From Cruoricaptor ignavus (lineage in GTDB: Bacteria; Bacteroidota; Bacteroidia; Flavobacteriales; Weeksellaceae), in assembly GCF_900141665.1 (NCBI RefSeq), contig NZ_FQYI01000007.1, positions 84,170 through 148,169 on the forward strand: a stretch of 64,000 nt of DNA, in the 5' to 3' direction. The translations under genes were made by a program, and so were the position numbers. Positions 8,311 through 16,887 of this stretch are shown in pieces (positions within the stretch are counted from its first letter, which is position 1; each line of letters starts with the position of its first letter). The notes under the pieces are model-generated. The model was given only the letters and a program-made list of their open reading frames with translations. It made no database searches and was not told the DNA's origin.

Positions 8311-10440
8311 TTATTTCATATCCGAAAGCACATTTACCGCTTCCTGCAGATAAATGTCCCTGCGAAGATTCTTAATCCAGTTTTCGGTTTTTTTCTTATA
8401 AATATCATCCTTGGTCTCGCGAACTATTTCCTCCTTTGTTAAGGTAAACTGCAGGCCGTTGTTGAATTTTTGCAGCGATTCAAACTTTTTAATCTGTTCC
8501 TTGCGTTGCTTCATCAGCTCATCAAATTTTGCCCGGTTTACGGTGATGCGTTCCTCTTTATCCAGTAATTCTTTCCACTCTACAGACTGTATTAAAAGAT
8601 TGTACTGAGGGTTTTCCTCAAGCCTCGCCGCGCTGCGTACCGCCAATTCTTTCGGGTTTACTCTGTCCACTGGCTGAAACTTTACCGCCGGGATTTTATC
8701 CCACGCCAATGCGAAATCCACATAGCGCTCGCCCACTTCTGCGTGGCTGAAAAGGTCTTTCATTTTGATATCAGCCTCGATGCCCTTTCTCTGCGTGGAT
8801 TCTCCCGTTACCCTGTAAAATTTCTGAATCGTCATTTTCAGCGAGCCGAAATCATCGGAGGTATCTAGAAAACGGTTCAAATCCACGAAGGTTTGCACCG
8901 TACCTTTCCCGAAACTTTGCGGCGAGCCAAGCACCAGTGCACGGCCATAATCCTGCATTTCGCCGGCAAGAATTTCCGATGCCGAGGCGGAAAATTCGTT
9001 CTGCATAATGAGCAGCGGCCCCGTCCATATTGGGCTGTTAGTCTTGTTTCGGAGGGTCTGAATCTTACCGTTGCCATCCTTTACCTGCACATACGGCCCT
9101 TCGTTCATAAACAGGCCCATAATATCGCCAACTTCCGTGAGCGAGCCACCGCCGTTGTTTCTAAGGTCGAGGATGATGCCCTGCGCTCCTCCCGCCTTCA
9201 GCTTTAGGAGTTCTGCCTTTACATCATCACTGGCGTTTCTGCCCTTCGGATCATTGAAGTCCGCATTAAAGCTAGGTAAATAAATGAAGCCGTATTTTTT
9301 TCCGTCTTTGGCAGTGATCATAATGCTTCGTGCAAATGTATCCTCTATGGAAACTTCCTCGCGGATCATCGTCACCTCCTGCACGGTACCGTCTTTTTTC
9401 TGTACCGTTAGCGTTACCGGCGTTCCTTTGGCACCGCGGATCAGGCGGACAGCGTCCTCGCTCAGCATTCCTATGGCATTCACTGCCTGCTCTTTTGGTT
9501 TGGATTTTATTTTTAAAATTTTATCCCCCTCCGAAAGCTGTTTAGATTTCCACGCCGGCGCACCTACGGTAAGCTCGCCAAGCTCCAGGTAGCCCTTGCT
9601 TTCCTTGATGAGCGCCCCGATTCCGATGATTTTCCCGACAAACTGCGTATCGAAATCTTCCCTGTCCCTTGGCGAAAAATAGTTGGTGTGTGGATCGAAA
9701 ACCAGCGTGTAGGAGTTCATATACCTGGAAAACCAGTCCATTTTTTTTACTTTTTTTATCCTCTTAAAGGAATTGCCAAGCAGGTCTTTCACTTCGGAAG
9801 TTGCCTTCGTCATTTTTTCCTCCGGCGTCAGGATTTTCACATTTACAGTATCCGGCAGTTTGTTCCTCTGGAAGGAATCCTTCTTTTTCTGCTGAGATTC
9901 TTCGCGGGATTTCAGAGTTTCTATTTCCTGTAAGATATTGTATTTGATGAATTTACGCCACTCGGCATACATTTCCTTCTGGTCTCTCGGCGCGGTCTTT
10001 ACCTTTGGTTCCAGCACAAGGCTTTCATCTTCATCGAAATCAATCGGCTTGCTGAATATGTCCTTCGTGATCGCCTCAGCATCGTCAATCCGCTTCATTA
10101 GCCTGTCGTGGGTCAGGTTGAAAAAGGTAAGGTCGCCTGTTTTCAGATAATCATCAAGCTTTGTTTCGTGCTTTGCAAATTCATTCATATCCGACTGCAG
10201 AAAGTAGCGCTTCGAAGGGTCGATATACTCAAAATATTTCTTGTAAACATCCGCAGAGTAGGCATCATTAATGGGCTTCGGGCTGTAATGGAGATAGGAG
10301 AGTGTGTTCTTCACACTCACCATAATGGTGGACATTTTCTCATTATCATCCTTCGGCGCATTAAAGCAGAACATCAGCGTCGTAAGCGGGATGAACAGCA
10401 GTAAGGTGTTCAGTTTCAGTTGTTTAAATATATTTTTCAT
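8311..10440 (-). CDS. prc: Carboxy-terminal processing peptidase (Tsp/Prc, S41)
   Basis: A periplasmic serine protease that degrades or trims envelope proteins. 709 residues from the ATG at 10440; a TTG nine bases upstream is less likely. An N-terminal hydrophobic segment (about 9-25) exports or anchors it. A TSP N-terminal domain comes first, then a PDZ domain around 240-330, then the S41 core with NEFSASASEI (catalytic Ser near 482) and QSFGKGTVQ (Lys near 510), and finally the C-terminal DUF3340-like helical part. This is the long Tsp form, not the short CtpA form. Probable first gene of the leftward prc-SDR-tsaB(-uvrB) run. Confidence 0.93.
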   Translation of the reverse strand: MKNIFKQLKLNTLLLFIPLTTLMFCFNAPKDDNEKMSTIMVSVKNTLSYLHYSPKPINDAYSADVYKKYFEYIDPSKRYFLQSDMNEFAKHETKLDDYLKTGDLTFFNLTHDRLMKRIDDAEAITKDIFSKPIDFDEDESLVLEPKVKTAPRDQKEMYAEWRKFIKYNILQEIETLKSREESQQKKKDSFQRNKLPDTVNVKILTPEEKMTKATSEVKDLLGNSFKRIKKVKKMDWFSRYMNSYTLVFDPHTNYFSPRDREDFDTQFVGKIIGIGALIKESKGYLELGELTVGAPAWKSKQLSEGDKILKIKSKPKEQAVNAIGMLSEDAVRLIRGAKGTPVTLTVQKKDGTVQEVTMIREEVSIEDTFARSIMITAKDGKKYGFIYLPSFNADFNDPKGRNASDDVKAELLKLKAGGAQGIILDLRNNGGGSLTEVGDIMGLFMNEGPYVQVKDGNGKIQTLRNKTNSPIWTGPLLIMQNEFSASASEILAGEMQDYGRALVLGSPQSFGKGTVQTFVDLNRFLDTSDDFGSLKMTIQKFYRVTGESTQRKGIEADIKMKDLFSHAEVGERYVDFALAWDKIPAVKFQPVDRVNPKELAVRSAARLEENPQYNLLIQSVEWKELLDKEERITVNRAKFDELMKQRKEQIKKFESLQKFNNGLQFTLTKEEIVRETKDDIYKKKTENWIKNLRRDIYLQEAVNVLSDMK

Positions 10441-10480
10441 AAAAGGCAAAAGCGCTTTGCTGGCGCGAATTTTAAGCCAC

Positions 10481-10488
10481 CAAATTTA
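10481..10488 (-). promoter_or_regulatory. TAnnTTTG -7 element for prc
   Basis: On the minus strand this reads TAAATTTG, about 40 bases before the prc ATG. A plus-strand copy facing the other way at 10523-10530 serves surE. The two divergent -7 boxes share a gap of about 100 bp. No convincing -33 TTTG was found for either. Confidence 0.4.
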
Positions 10489-10522
10489 AGACCTATTTCC
10501 TGATTTTGGCTTTAAATTTACT

Positions 10523-10530
10523 TAAATTTG
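10523..10530 (+). promoter_or_regulatory. TAnnTTTG -7 element for surE
   Basis: TAAATTTG lies 14 bp before the chosen surE ATG. A TTTTG at 10504-10508 is too close (14 bp) to be a canonical -33 element. Confidence 0.4.
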
Positions 10531-10544
10531 CGGAAAATGAAAAA

Positions 10545-11315
10545 ATGACAGAGAAACCGCTGATTTTAGTGACGAATGACGACGGAATTACGGCACCAGG
10601 TGTAAGGCACCTCACCGAATTTATGAACGAGATAGGCGATGTAATCGTGGTGGCGCCCAATTCCCCGCAAAGCGGAAAAGGCCACGCCATCACCATCAAT
10701 TCTACCCTGATGTTCGAGGAAATCAGCCTGGAAGGTCCGCAGCGTGATTTTTCCCTCGGCGGAACACCGGTGGACTGCGTAAAATTTGCGCTGGATAAAA
10801 TTTTGCCGCGCCGCCCGGACCTTGTGGTTTCCGGCATCAACCACGGTGCAAATTCCTCCATCAATGTCATCTATTCCGGCACGATGAGTGCCGCTGTAGA
10901 AGCTGGTGTGGAAGGGCTTCAGGCCATCGGTTTCTCTCTGCTGGATTTTTCCTGGGATGCCGATTTTCTTCAGGCTAAAAAATTCATCCAAAGCATTGTG
11001 CGCCGCGTTCTGGAAAACCCTTTGCCAAAGGGCGTTGTGCTGAATGTGAACATTCCGAAACTTCCTGAAAATGAGATAAAAGGCGTGAAAGTCTGCAAGC
11101 AGGCCGATGCAAAATGGGAAGAGAATTTTGACGAGCGCGTGAACCCGCACGGCAAGAAATACTACTGGCTTACCGGGTATTTTAACAATATGGATGAGAG
11201 TGCCGATGCCGATGAGAACGCGCTTTCCGAAGGCTACATCTCAATTGTTCCGGTGAAGTTCGACCTTACGGCTTACGAACATATCGGCACTCTGCGCCAG
11301 ACTTTGGAATTTTGA
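10545..11315 (+). CDS. surE: 5'/3'-nucleotidase SurE
   Basis: A metal-dependent phosphatase acting on nucleoside monophosphates and short polyphosphates. I place the start at the ATG giving MTEKPLILVTNDDG. The longer frame begins with a TTG inside the promoter. The metal site is the NDD of TNDDG (residues 9-13), followed by APNSPQSGKGHAIT with the metal-binding Asn and Ser, and SGINHGANSSINVIYSGTM later. 256 residues is the usual length. It converges on fabG with a single base between the two stop codons. Confidence 0.95.
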   Translation: MTEKPLILVTNDDGITAPGVRHLTEFMNEIGDVIVVAPNSPQSGKGHAITINSTLMFEEISLEGPQRDFSLGGTPVDCVKFALDKILPRRPDLVVSGINHGANSSINVIYSGTMSAAVEAGVEGLQAIGFSLLDFSWDADFLQAKKFIQSIVRRVLENPLPKGVVLNVNIPKLPENEIKGVKVCKQADAKWEENFDERVNPHGKKYYWLTGYFNNMDESADADENALSEGYISIVPVKFDLTAYEHIGTLRQTLEF

Positions 11316-11316
11316 T

Positions 11317-12054
11317 TTAAGTCAGCATCCCGCCGTCCACATTCAGCACCTGGCCTGTAACATACGCCGACAAATCGCTGGCAAGGAAAACGCAGGCATT
11401 AGCCACATCTTCCGGCAGGCCGCCGCGTTTTAGTGGGATGCCATCCCGCCAAGTTTGCACGGCTTTCTCATCGAGCGCTGCCGTCATTTCCGTTTCAATG
11501 AAGCCTGGCGCAATCGCGTTACAGCGGATGTTTCTGGAACCCAACTCCAGCGCAACGGATTTTGTAAAACCAATGACACCGGCCTTGGAAGCGGCATAAT
11601 TCGCCTGGCCAGCATTGCCCCTCACACCAACCACCGAAGTCATATTAATGATAGAGCCTGCCTTGGCTTTCATCATCGGCTTGGTAACGGCTTTAGTGAG
11701 ATTGAACACGGAATCGAGGTTTACGCGGAGCACCGCATCCCAATCTTCTTTGGACATCCTTAGCAGCAGATTGTCTTTGGTAATTCCAGCGTTGTTAATC
11801 AGTACATCTACCGAACCGAAATCTGTAAGTACCTCATCCACAAGCTTTTGCGCTGCTTCAAAATCGGAAGCATCCGATTGGTATGCCTTCACGCTGTCGC
11901 CAAACTGCGCTGAAATTTCGTTGGCCTTTTCCACCGAGCCTGCGTAAGTGAAGGCTACTTTTGCGCCCTGCTTCACGAAGACTTCCACGATGCCTTTTCC
12001 AATTCCACGAGTTCCACCGGTTACAATCGCTACTTTTCCTTCAAGTAATCCCAT
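11317..12054 (-). CDS. fabG: 3-oxoacyl-[acyl-carrier-protein] reductase
   Basis: The NADPH-dependent reductase of type II fatty-acid elongation. 245 residues. Cofactor motif TGGTRGIG at about 12-19, NNAG near 87-90, the active-site tetrad in MTSVVG, and YAASKAG around 152-158. FIETEMTAALDEK and the C-terminal GQVLNVDGGM are FabG hallmarks that separate it from the other SDR in this window. It is last in the operon after rsmI (12-bp gap). No acpP or fabF is adjacent. Confidence 0.92.
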   Translation of the reverse strand: MGLLEGKVAIVTGGTRGIGKGIVEVFVKQGAKVAFTYAGSVEKANEISAQFGDSVKAYQSDASDFEAAQKLVDEVLTDFGSVDVLINNAGITKDNLLLRMSKEDWDAVLRVNLDSVFNLTKAVTKPMMKAKAGSIINMTSVVGVRGNAGQANYAASKAGVIGFTKSVALELGSRNIRCNAIAPGFIETEMTAALDEKAVQTWRDGIPLKRGGLPEDVANACVFLASDLSAYVTGQVLNVDGGMLT

Positions 12055-12066
12055 TTACAAAATTTT

Positions 12067-12741
12067 TTATATCGAATTATTAATCACGAGAACAATCTCA
12101 CCCTTTAAATTTTTACTTTCAGCAAACTCAATTAACTCATTGATTGTCCCTCTTTTAGTTTCTTCAAACTTCTTCGAAATTTCTCGGCTAAGACTTACTT
12201 TTGTTTCTTCGCCGAAAAAAACTTTTATCTGCTGCAAAGTTGAGTTTATCTTGTGTGGACTTTCATAAAGCACCACGGTTTTTTTCTCTTCTGCCAATTG
12301 TTTCAGCTTAGTTTGCCGGCCTTTCTTCTGGGGTAAAAATCCAGCGAAAAGGAATTCATTATTCGGCAAACCGGAAACTACGAGTGCAGGAACGAATGCC
12401 GTAGCACCGGGTAAGCAAATCATCTCCAGCCCTTCATCTGCCACCGCTTTTGCGAGAAGATAACCGGGATCGGAAATTCCAGGCGTTCCTGCATCGGTGA
12501 TGATGGCGATGTTCTGCCCAAGCTTCAAATCCTGAATCACCTTTTCCGTAGCCTGATGCTCATTGTGCATATGATAGGCTTTCAGCGGGCGCGAAATTTC
12601 GAAATGCTTCAGCAAAATTCCAGAAGTTCTCGTATCTTCACAAAGGACATAATCCACTGATTTCAAGACACTTACCGCCCTGAAAGTCATATCTTCCAAA
12701 TTTCCAATGGGCGTAGGAACGAAGTAGAGCGTGCCTGACAA
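12067..12741 (-). CDS. rsmI: 16S rRNA 2'-O-ribose C1402 methyltransferase
   Basis: RsmI methylates the ribose of C1402 in the ribosomal decoding centre. The tetrapyrrole-methylase fold is visible from LYFVPTPIGNLEDMTFRAV through CEDTRTSG to TDAGTPGISDPG and an LVVSGLPNNEFLFAGFLPQK block. No ATG exists at the 5' end. I choose the TTG that gives SGTLYFVPTPIGN, which follows the upstream stop codon by 2 bp. A TTG 33 bases further upstream overlaps that gene and adds a non-conserved tail. 224 residues. Confidence 0.9.
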   Translation of the reverse strand: MSGTLYFVPTPIGNLEDMTFRAVSVLKSVDYVLCEDTRTSGILLKHFEISRPLKAYHMHNEHQATEKVIQDLKLGQNIAIITDAGTPGISDPGYLLAKAVADEGLEMICLPGATAFVPALVVSGLPNNEFLFAGFLPQKKGRQTKLKQLAEEKKTVVLYESPHKINSTLQQIKVFFGEETKVSLSREISKKFEETKRGTINELIEFAESKNLKGEIVLVINNSI

Positions 12742-12743
12742 AA

Positions 12744-13796
12744 CTACAGGAATTTGTTCTCCACCAAAGACCAAAGCCGCTGTGCATACTCATCAACTTT
12801 CTTCCAATTTCGGTCGTAATAAACTTCGCTCAAATATTCCTGCGCCTCTTCCAAAGTCTCGAAAGAATTGAGCGTTTTAATGGTATCGTTCAGATCGGTT
12901 TGGCTATTATTAAACAAATTTTTAGTGAAGGCAATGCGGTCGTTCAAATCTAATTTGAAGTCAGGTTTAGTTTTTGTATGAGTTTGATTTTCAGAAGTTA
13001 AGCTCAAAAAATTATCCTCTGTGTGCTCATCAAAAAGTGAAGGTTGATTTTTGCTGAAAGCCTTGATATTGGCGAGCTTAATTTTGCTGCTTGTTTGCTG
13101 AACAGGGGGTTCTGGAATTTCCTGCTTTGCATTCTCTGAAAGAAACTTTTCTTCCTGCAAAATTTCCTCCTCACGGATCCTAACATTTTTTTCGTATAGA
13201 TTCTCATCAATTGTAGCTTCAATGAGCATTTCTTCCTGCTGAAGATCGGACAATTTTTTTGCTTCTTCCTCCGCACTCATTTCCCTTGCAGGCTCCGCTG
13301 TGCTGTACTTTTTCCAATAATTTTCCAAAAATTTTTCTGTATCTTCCTCTTCCGTAGAAAAAGCTTCAGCGCTAAACAATGAATCTTCCGAGGAAATTTC
13401 AGGCTCATCCTGAGACACGGGCTCGCGAACAGTTTCTAAAAAAATTATCTCTGAAACTTCAGAAATATCATCCTTTTCTACTGGGTTTTCTGAGATTTCT
13501 GCATTCGTGAAAGATCCGACATCTTCCTGTAATCCTTCAATATTGATATCTTCCTTCTCAGCGATTTTTTTTGAGTTTAATAATTGGTTTTCAATGGGAT
13601 ACATAGGCGTATCTTCCATTGGTAAATCTCCAAAACTTAGGAGAATCCTAAGCGTTTCTGCAAGCTTTGGCAGCTCCTTCAGCTCATTTATTTTTTCCAC
13701 TAAATCTTGCGGAGAATTGAGTTCTGACAATTGTTTAAGCCGTATTTGACATTCGTTGAAAATAAATTCGGCAGATTCTTCGAGGGCTGTCTTCAT
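12744..13796 (-). CDS. Acidic low-complexity protein with conserved C-terminal domain
   Basis: 350 residues, no named function. The first 70 residues are helical with Leu heptads, suggesting a coiled coil. Residues 75-260 are very rich in Glu, Asp and Ser and look disordered. The last 70 residues (from LNDRIAFTKNLF to YAQRLWSLVENKFL) form a compact conserved-looking domain seen in Bacteroidota hypothetical proteins. No signal peptide, so it is probably cytosolic. First gene of the operon with rsmI and fabG, and divergent from tdk. Confidence 0.75.
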   Translation of the reverse strand: MKTALEESAEFIFNECQIRLKQLSELNSPQDLVEKINELKELPKLAETLRILLSFGDLPMEDTPMYPIENQLLNSKKIAEKEDINIEGLQEDVGSFTNAEISENPVEKDDISEVSEIIFLETVREPVSQDEPEISSEDSLFSAEAFSTEEEDTEKFLENYWKKYSTAEPAREMSAEEEAKKLSDLQQEEMLIEATIDENLYEKNVRIREEEILQEEKFLSENAKQEIPEPPVQQTSSKIKLANIKAFSKNQPSLFDEHTEDNFLSLTSENQTHTKTKPDFKLDLNDRIAFTKNLFNNSQTDLNDTIKTLNSFETLEEAQEYLSEVYYDRNWKKVDEYAQRLWSLVENKFL

Positions 13797-13822
13797 CGGG
13801 CAAGGAGGTTTTTAAATTTCCG

Positions 13823-13830
13823 TAATTTTG
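13823..13830 (+). promoter_or_regulatory. TAnnTTTG -7 element for the tdk operon
   Basis: TAATTTTG lies 27 bp before the tdk ATG, in the 61-bp gap to the divergent acidic-protein gene. No good -33 element is visible. Confidence 0.4.
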
Positions 13831-13857
13831 GAGATTATTTTACGGCTAAAATAGCAA

Positions 13858-14445
13858 ATGTTTTTAGAAAATACAATAAACCACAGCAAGCAGAGCGGCT
13901 GGATGGAAGTCATTTGCGGCTCAATGTTTTCGGGAAAAACCGAGGAGCTGATACGCAGGTTGCGGCGCGCCGAAATGGCGGGACAATGCGTGGAAATCTT
14001 CAAGCCGAGCATCGATTCCCGGTATGATGAAAGCAATGTGGTTTCACACAACCAGACGAAAATCCGTTCCACGGCGGTGCATTCGCCGAACGAAATTTTG
14101 CTTTTGGCGAGCGATTGTGAAGTAGTAGGAATTGATGAAGCGCAGTTCTTCGACGAGAGCATTGTGGAAATAGCTAACACATTGGCAGACAGCGGAATAC
14201 GCGTGGTAATTGCAGGTTTGGATATGGATTTTTTAGGCCGCCCTTTCGGCCCGATGCCTTACCTGATGGCAACGGCAGAATATGTGACGAAGGTTCACGC
14301 GATTTGCAGGCGGACAGGAAATTTGGCAAATTACTCGATGAGAGTCAGCGGTGGCAACCAACTGGTGGAGCTGGGGGAAACCGAAAAATATGAAGCCGTG
14401 AGCCGGAAAATTTTTGTAAAGGAAGTAAAAACTAAAAGGGGATGA
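13858..14445 (+). CDS. tdk: Thymidine kinase (type II)
   Basis: Phosphorylates thymidine for salvage. 195 residues. Walker A GSMFSGKTEEL is at about 21-31, the DEAQFF catalytic/lid motif near 94-99, and LDMDF follows. The C-terminal lasso has CRRTG in place of the usual CxxC, and YEAVSRKI where CRKH is expected, so three of the four structural zinc ligands are absent. Bacteroidota kinases often vary here. It overlaps murF-alr by four bases (ATGA), a sign of translational coupling. Confidence 0.93.
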   Translation: MFLENTINHSKQSGWMEVICGSMFSGKTEELIRRLRRAEMAGQCVEIFKPSIDSRYDESNVVSHNQTKIRSTAVHSPNEILLLASDCEVVGIDEAQFFDESIVEIANTLADSGIRVVIAGLDMDFLGRPFGPMPYLMATAEYVTKVHAICRRTGNLANYSMRVSGGNQLVELGETEKYEAVSRKIFVKEVKTKRG

Positions 14446-16886
14446 AGTACAGCGTAAGAGAACTCGCTGAGCTGACCAATTCGCAGTTTGCCGGGGATGC
14501 GGAACTAGTCATAGAAAATATCGCGATTGACAGCCGAAGCATTTTCTCTTCTGAAAAAACTGCTTTTATTGCTATACGGACGGCTCGGAATTCCGGAGAA
14601 AAATTTATCACCGATGCTGTTTCTAAGGGTATCAAGGTTATTATTTCTGAGAGTTTAGAAATTGATAATCAGGACATTACATGGATAAAATGTAACGATG
14701 CAATTTCGTTTCTTCGCCGGCTTGCAATAGCCCATCTGAATAATTTTTCTAGGATGACGAAGATCGGAATTACCGGAAGCAACGGGAAAACAGTCGTGAA
14801 AGAATGGCTGTACCAATGCCTGCTGCCAGAGTTCCGCACCGTGAAAAGTCCTAAAAGCTATAATTCTCAAATTGGTCTGCCGTTATCCATCCTCCTTGCG
14901 GATGCCCAACATCAACTAGGAATTTTCGAGGTTGGGATTTCTCAACCTGGCGAAATGGAATTGCAGGAAGAAGTGCTGCAGCCAGAAATTGGGGTGCTTA
15001 CGAATGTTGGCTTCGCTCACTCGTCTCATTTTCAGAGTTTTGAGCAACATGTAGAAGAAAAAATAAAACTCTTTCAGAATTCAAAAGTCATTTTTTACAA
15101 TGGAGATGATTCACGAATCACTGCAGCAGTTCGAGGAAAATTCGGCAGAAAAAAAATTATTAGCTTCGGTTTATCACCCCAGAATGACATTTACCCGATA
15201 AAAGCCGCAGATGAAACAATCTGTATTGTAATTAATAATTTTAAGGTTAAACTCTCATTACCAATCTGTTACAAGGATGACCAATTTCTTTGCAATGTTC
15301 TTATCATCGCAGGAATATTAAATTATTTTAATTTCTCTCCAGAAAAAATTTCTCAAAAAATTTCTCAGCTTCGTCCAATAGAAATGCGGATGGAGAGCGT
15401 GAAAGGAATACGCAGGAACCTAATAATTAATGATTCTTACACGCTGGATAGGGACTCTTTATCCGTTGCTTTTCAGTCACTTCAGGAGTATCAGAATGAA
15501 AACAAAATTTTGATCATCAGCGATTTTGCAGAAGTCCAGTCTCCGGAAAAATTTTATCCGGAAATCGTTAAATTAATCAACGCTCAAAGTTTCAGCAGAA
15601 TTATTTTAGTGGGCGAAGAATTTCCTAAATACCAGCACGGCCTCATTGCTGATAGCCATTCTTTCCCAGACACACAAGCTCTTTTGCAAAGCGGAATCCT
15701 TACGCTCATTTCCCACTCACTGATCCTTGTTAAAGGCGCAAGGAAATTCCGGATGGAAGATATTTCAAAATTCCTCCAGCTGCAGAAGCACGATACAGTT
15801 TTGGAAATAAACCTTAATTCCCTGCTGCACAATATCAACCGCCACCGTGACTTCCTGCGCCAGGAAACCAGGCTAATGGCAATGGTAAAAGCCAATGCCT
15901 ACGGAGTAGGTAGTTTCGAAATTTCGGAATTTCTTCAGCATCATCATATTGATTATCTGGGTGTTGCGTTCGCAGACGAGGGCGCGGAACTGCGGAAAAA
16001 AGGCATTACGGTACCCATTATGGTAATGAATCCCGAACAGCACAGTTATGGTACTGTAATTGATTTTGGGCTGGAGCCAGAGATCTACAGCTTTCGCGTG
16101 CTGGAGCTTTTTTCGAAGGCTTTGGCGGAAAAAGGGATTCAGGAGGCATTCCCGGTACACATCAAGCTAGAAACAGGGATGAACCGCCTTGGCTTTGAGG
16201 AAAAGGAACTTATGGAGCTCGCAGCGCTGCTAAAGACTAAAAATGTGGTGGTGAAAAGTATTTTCAGCCACTTTGCTACCGCGGATATGCCCGAGGAAAG
16301 TGGTTTCGTCCACTTTCAGGCAAAAAATTTCGAACGGATGTCCGCAAAGCTAAGCGAGGAATTAGGCTACAGGCCTATGCGCCACATCTGCAACAGCGCC
16401 GGAATTAGCTTATTCCCTGAATATCAGTATGATATGGCAAGGCTTGGAATTGGTATGTATGGAATTTCTGCCAACAGACTGCTCCAGAATGAGCTGCAGC
16501 CGGTAGCGGCGTTCAAGACAGTAATCTCTCAGATATCGGTGCTAAAACCCGGCGAAACCGTAGGGTACGGCAGAAGATACTCCGCTGCGAAAGAAACGAG
16601 AATCGCCACTATCCCAGTGGGCTACGCAGATGGAATTCGCCGCTCGCTGAGCGGGGGTAAAGGCAGTGTATCCGTAGGTGGCAAACTTTGCCCCATCGTA
16701 GGTTCCGTGTGTATGGATATGCTGATGATAGACCTCGGCGATGCTGCCGCGGGGGAGGGTGATGAGGTCATCATCTTTCACAATGAGCCGTCGCTCCAAG
16801 ACTTTGCAAATTATTGTGATACAATACCTTACGAAGTTTTAACATCCATTTCTTCAAGAGTAAAACGCATTTACATCAAAGATTAA
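14442..16886 (+). CDS. Bifunctional MurF ligase / alanine racemase
   Basis: A fusion of two peptidoglycan precursor enzymes. Residues 1-450 are UDP-MurNAc-tripeptide:D-Ala-D-Ala ligase (Mur ligase P-loop GITGSNGKTVVKEW near 107-120). Residues 455-814 are alanine racemase, with the PLP lysine in AMVKANAYGVG (about 485), the GIGMYGIS block, and the second catalytic tyrosine in VGYGRRYSA. Linking production of D-Ala to its use is a known Bacteroidota arrangement. It sits one base from the next gene and overlaps tdk by four. Confidence 0.96.
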   Translation: MKYSVRELAELTNSQFAGDAELVIENIAIDSRSIFSSEKTAFIAIRTARNSGEKFITDAVSKGIKVIISESLEIDNQDITWIKCNDAISFLRRLAIAHLNNFSRMTKIGITGSNGKTVVKEWLYQCLLPEFRTVKSPKSYNSQIGLPLSILLADAQHQLGIFEVGISQPGEMELQEEVLQPEIGVLTNVGFAHSSHFQSFEQHVEEKIKLFQNSKVIFYNGDDSRITAAVRGKFGRKKIISFGLSPQNDIYPIKAADETICIVINNFKVKLSLPICYKDDQFLCNVLIIAGILNYFNFSPEKISQKISQLRPIEMRMESVKGIRRNLIINDSYTLDRDSLSVAFQSLQEYQNENKILIISDFAEVQSPEKFYPEIVKLINAQSFSRIILVGEEFPKYQHGLIADSHSFPDTQALLQSGILTLISHSLILVKGARKFRMEDISKFLQLQKHDTVLEINLNSLLHNINRHRDFLRQETRLMAMVKANAYGVGSFEISEFLQHHHIDYLGVAFADEGAELRKKGITVPIMVMNPEQHSYGTVIDFGLEPEIYSFRVLELFSKALAEKGIQEAFPVHIKLETGMNRLGFEEKELMELAALLKTKNVVVKSIFSHFATADMPEESGFVHFQAKNFERMSAKLSEELGYRPMRHICNSAGISLFPEYQYDMARLGIGMYGISANRLLQNELQPVAAFKTVISQISVLKPGETVGYGRRYSAAKETRIATIPVGYADGIRRSLSGGKGSVSVGGKLCPIVGSVCMDMLMIDLGDAAAGEGDEVIIFHNEPSLQDFANYCDTIPYEVLTSISSRVKRIYIKD

Positions 16887-16887
16887 A

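Noticed and set aside
10506..10544. An upstream TTG start for surE
   Set aside because: It would place the promoter -7 box inside the coding region and add a non-conserved tail before MTEKPLILVTNDDG.
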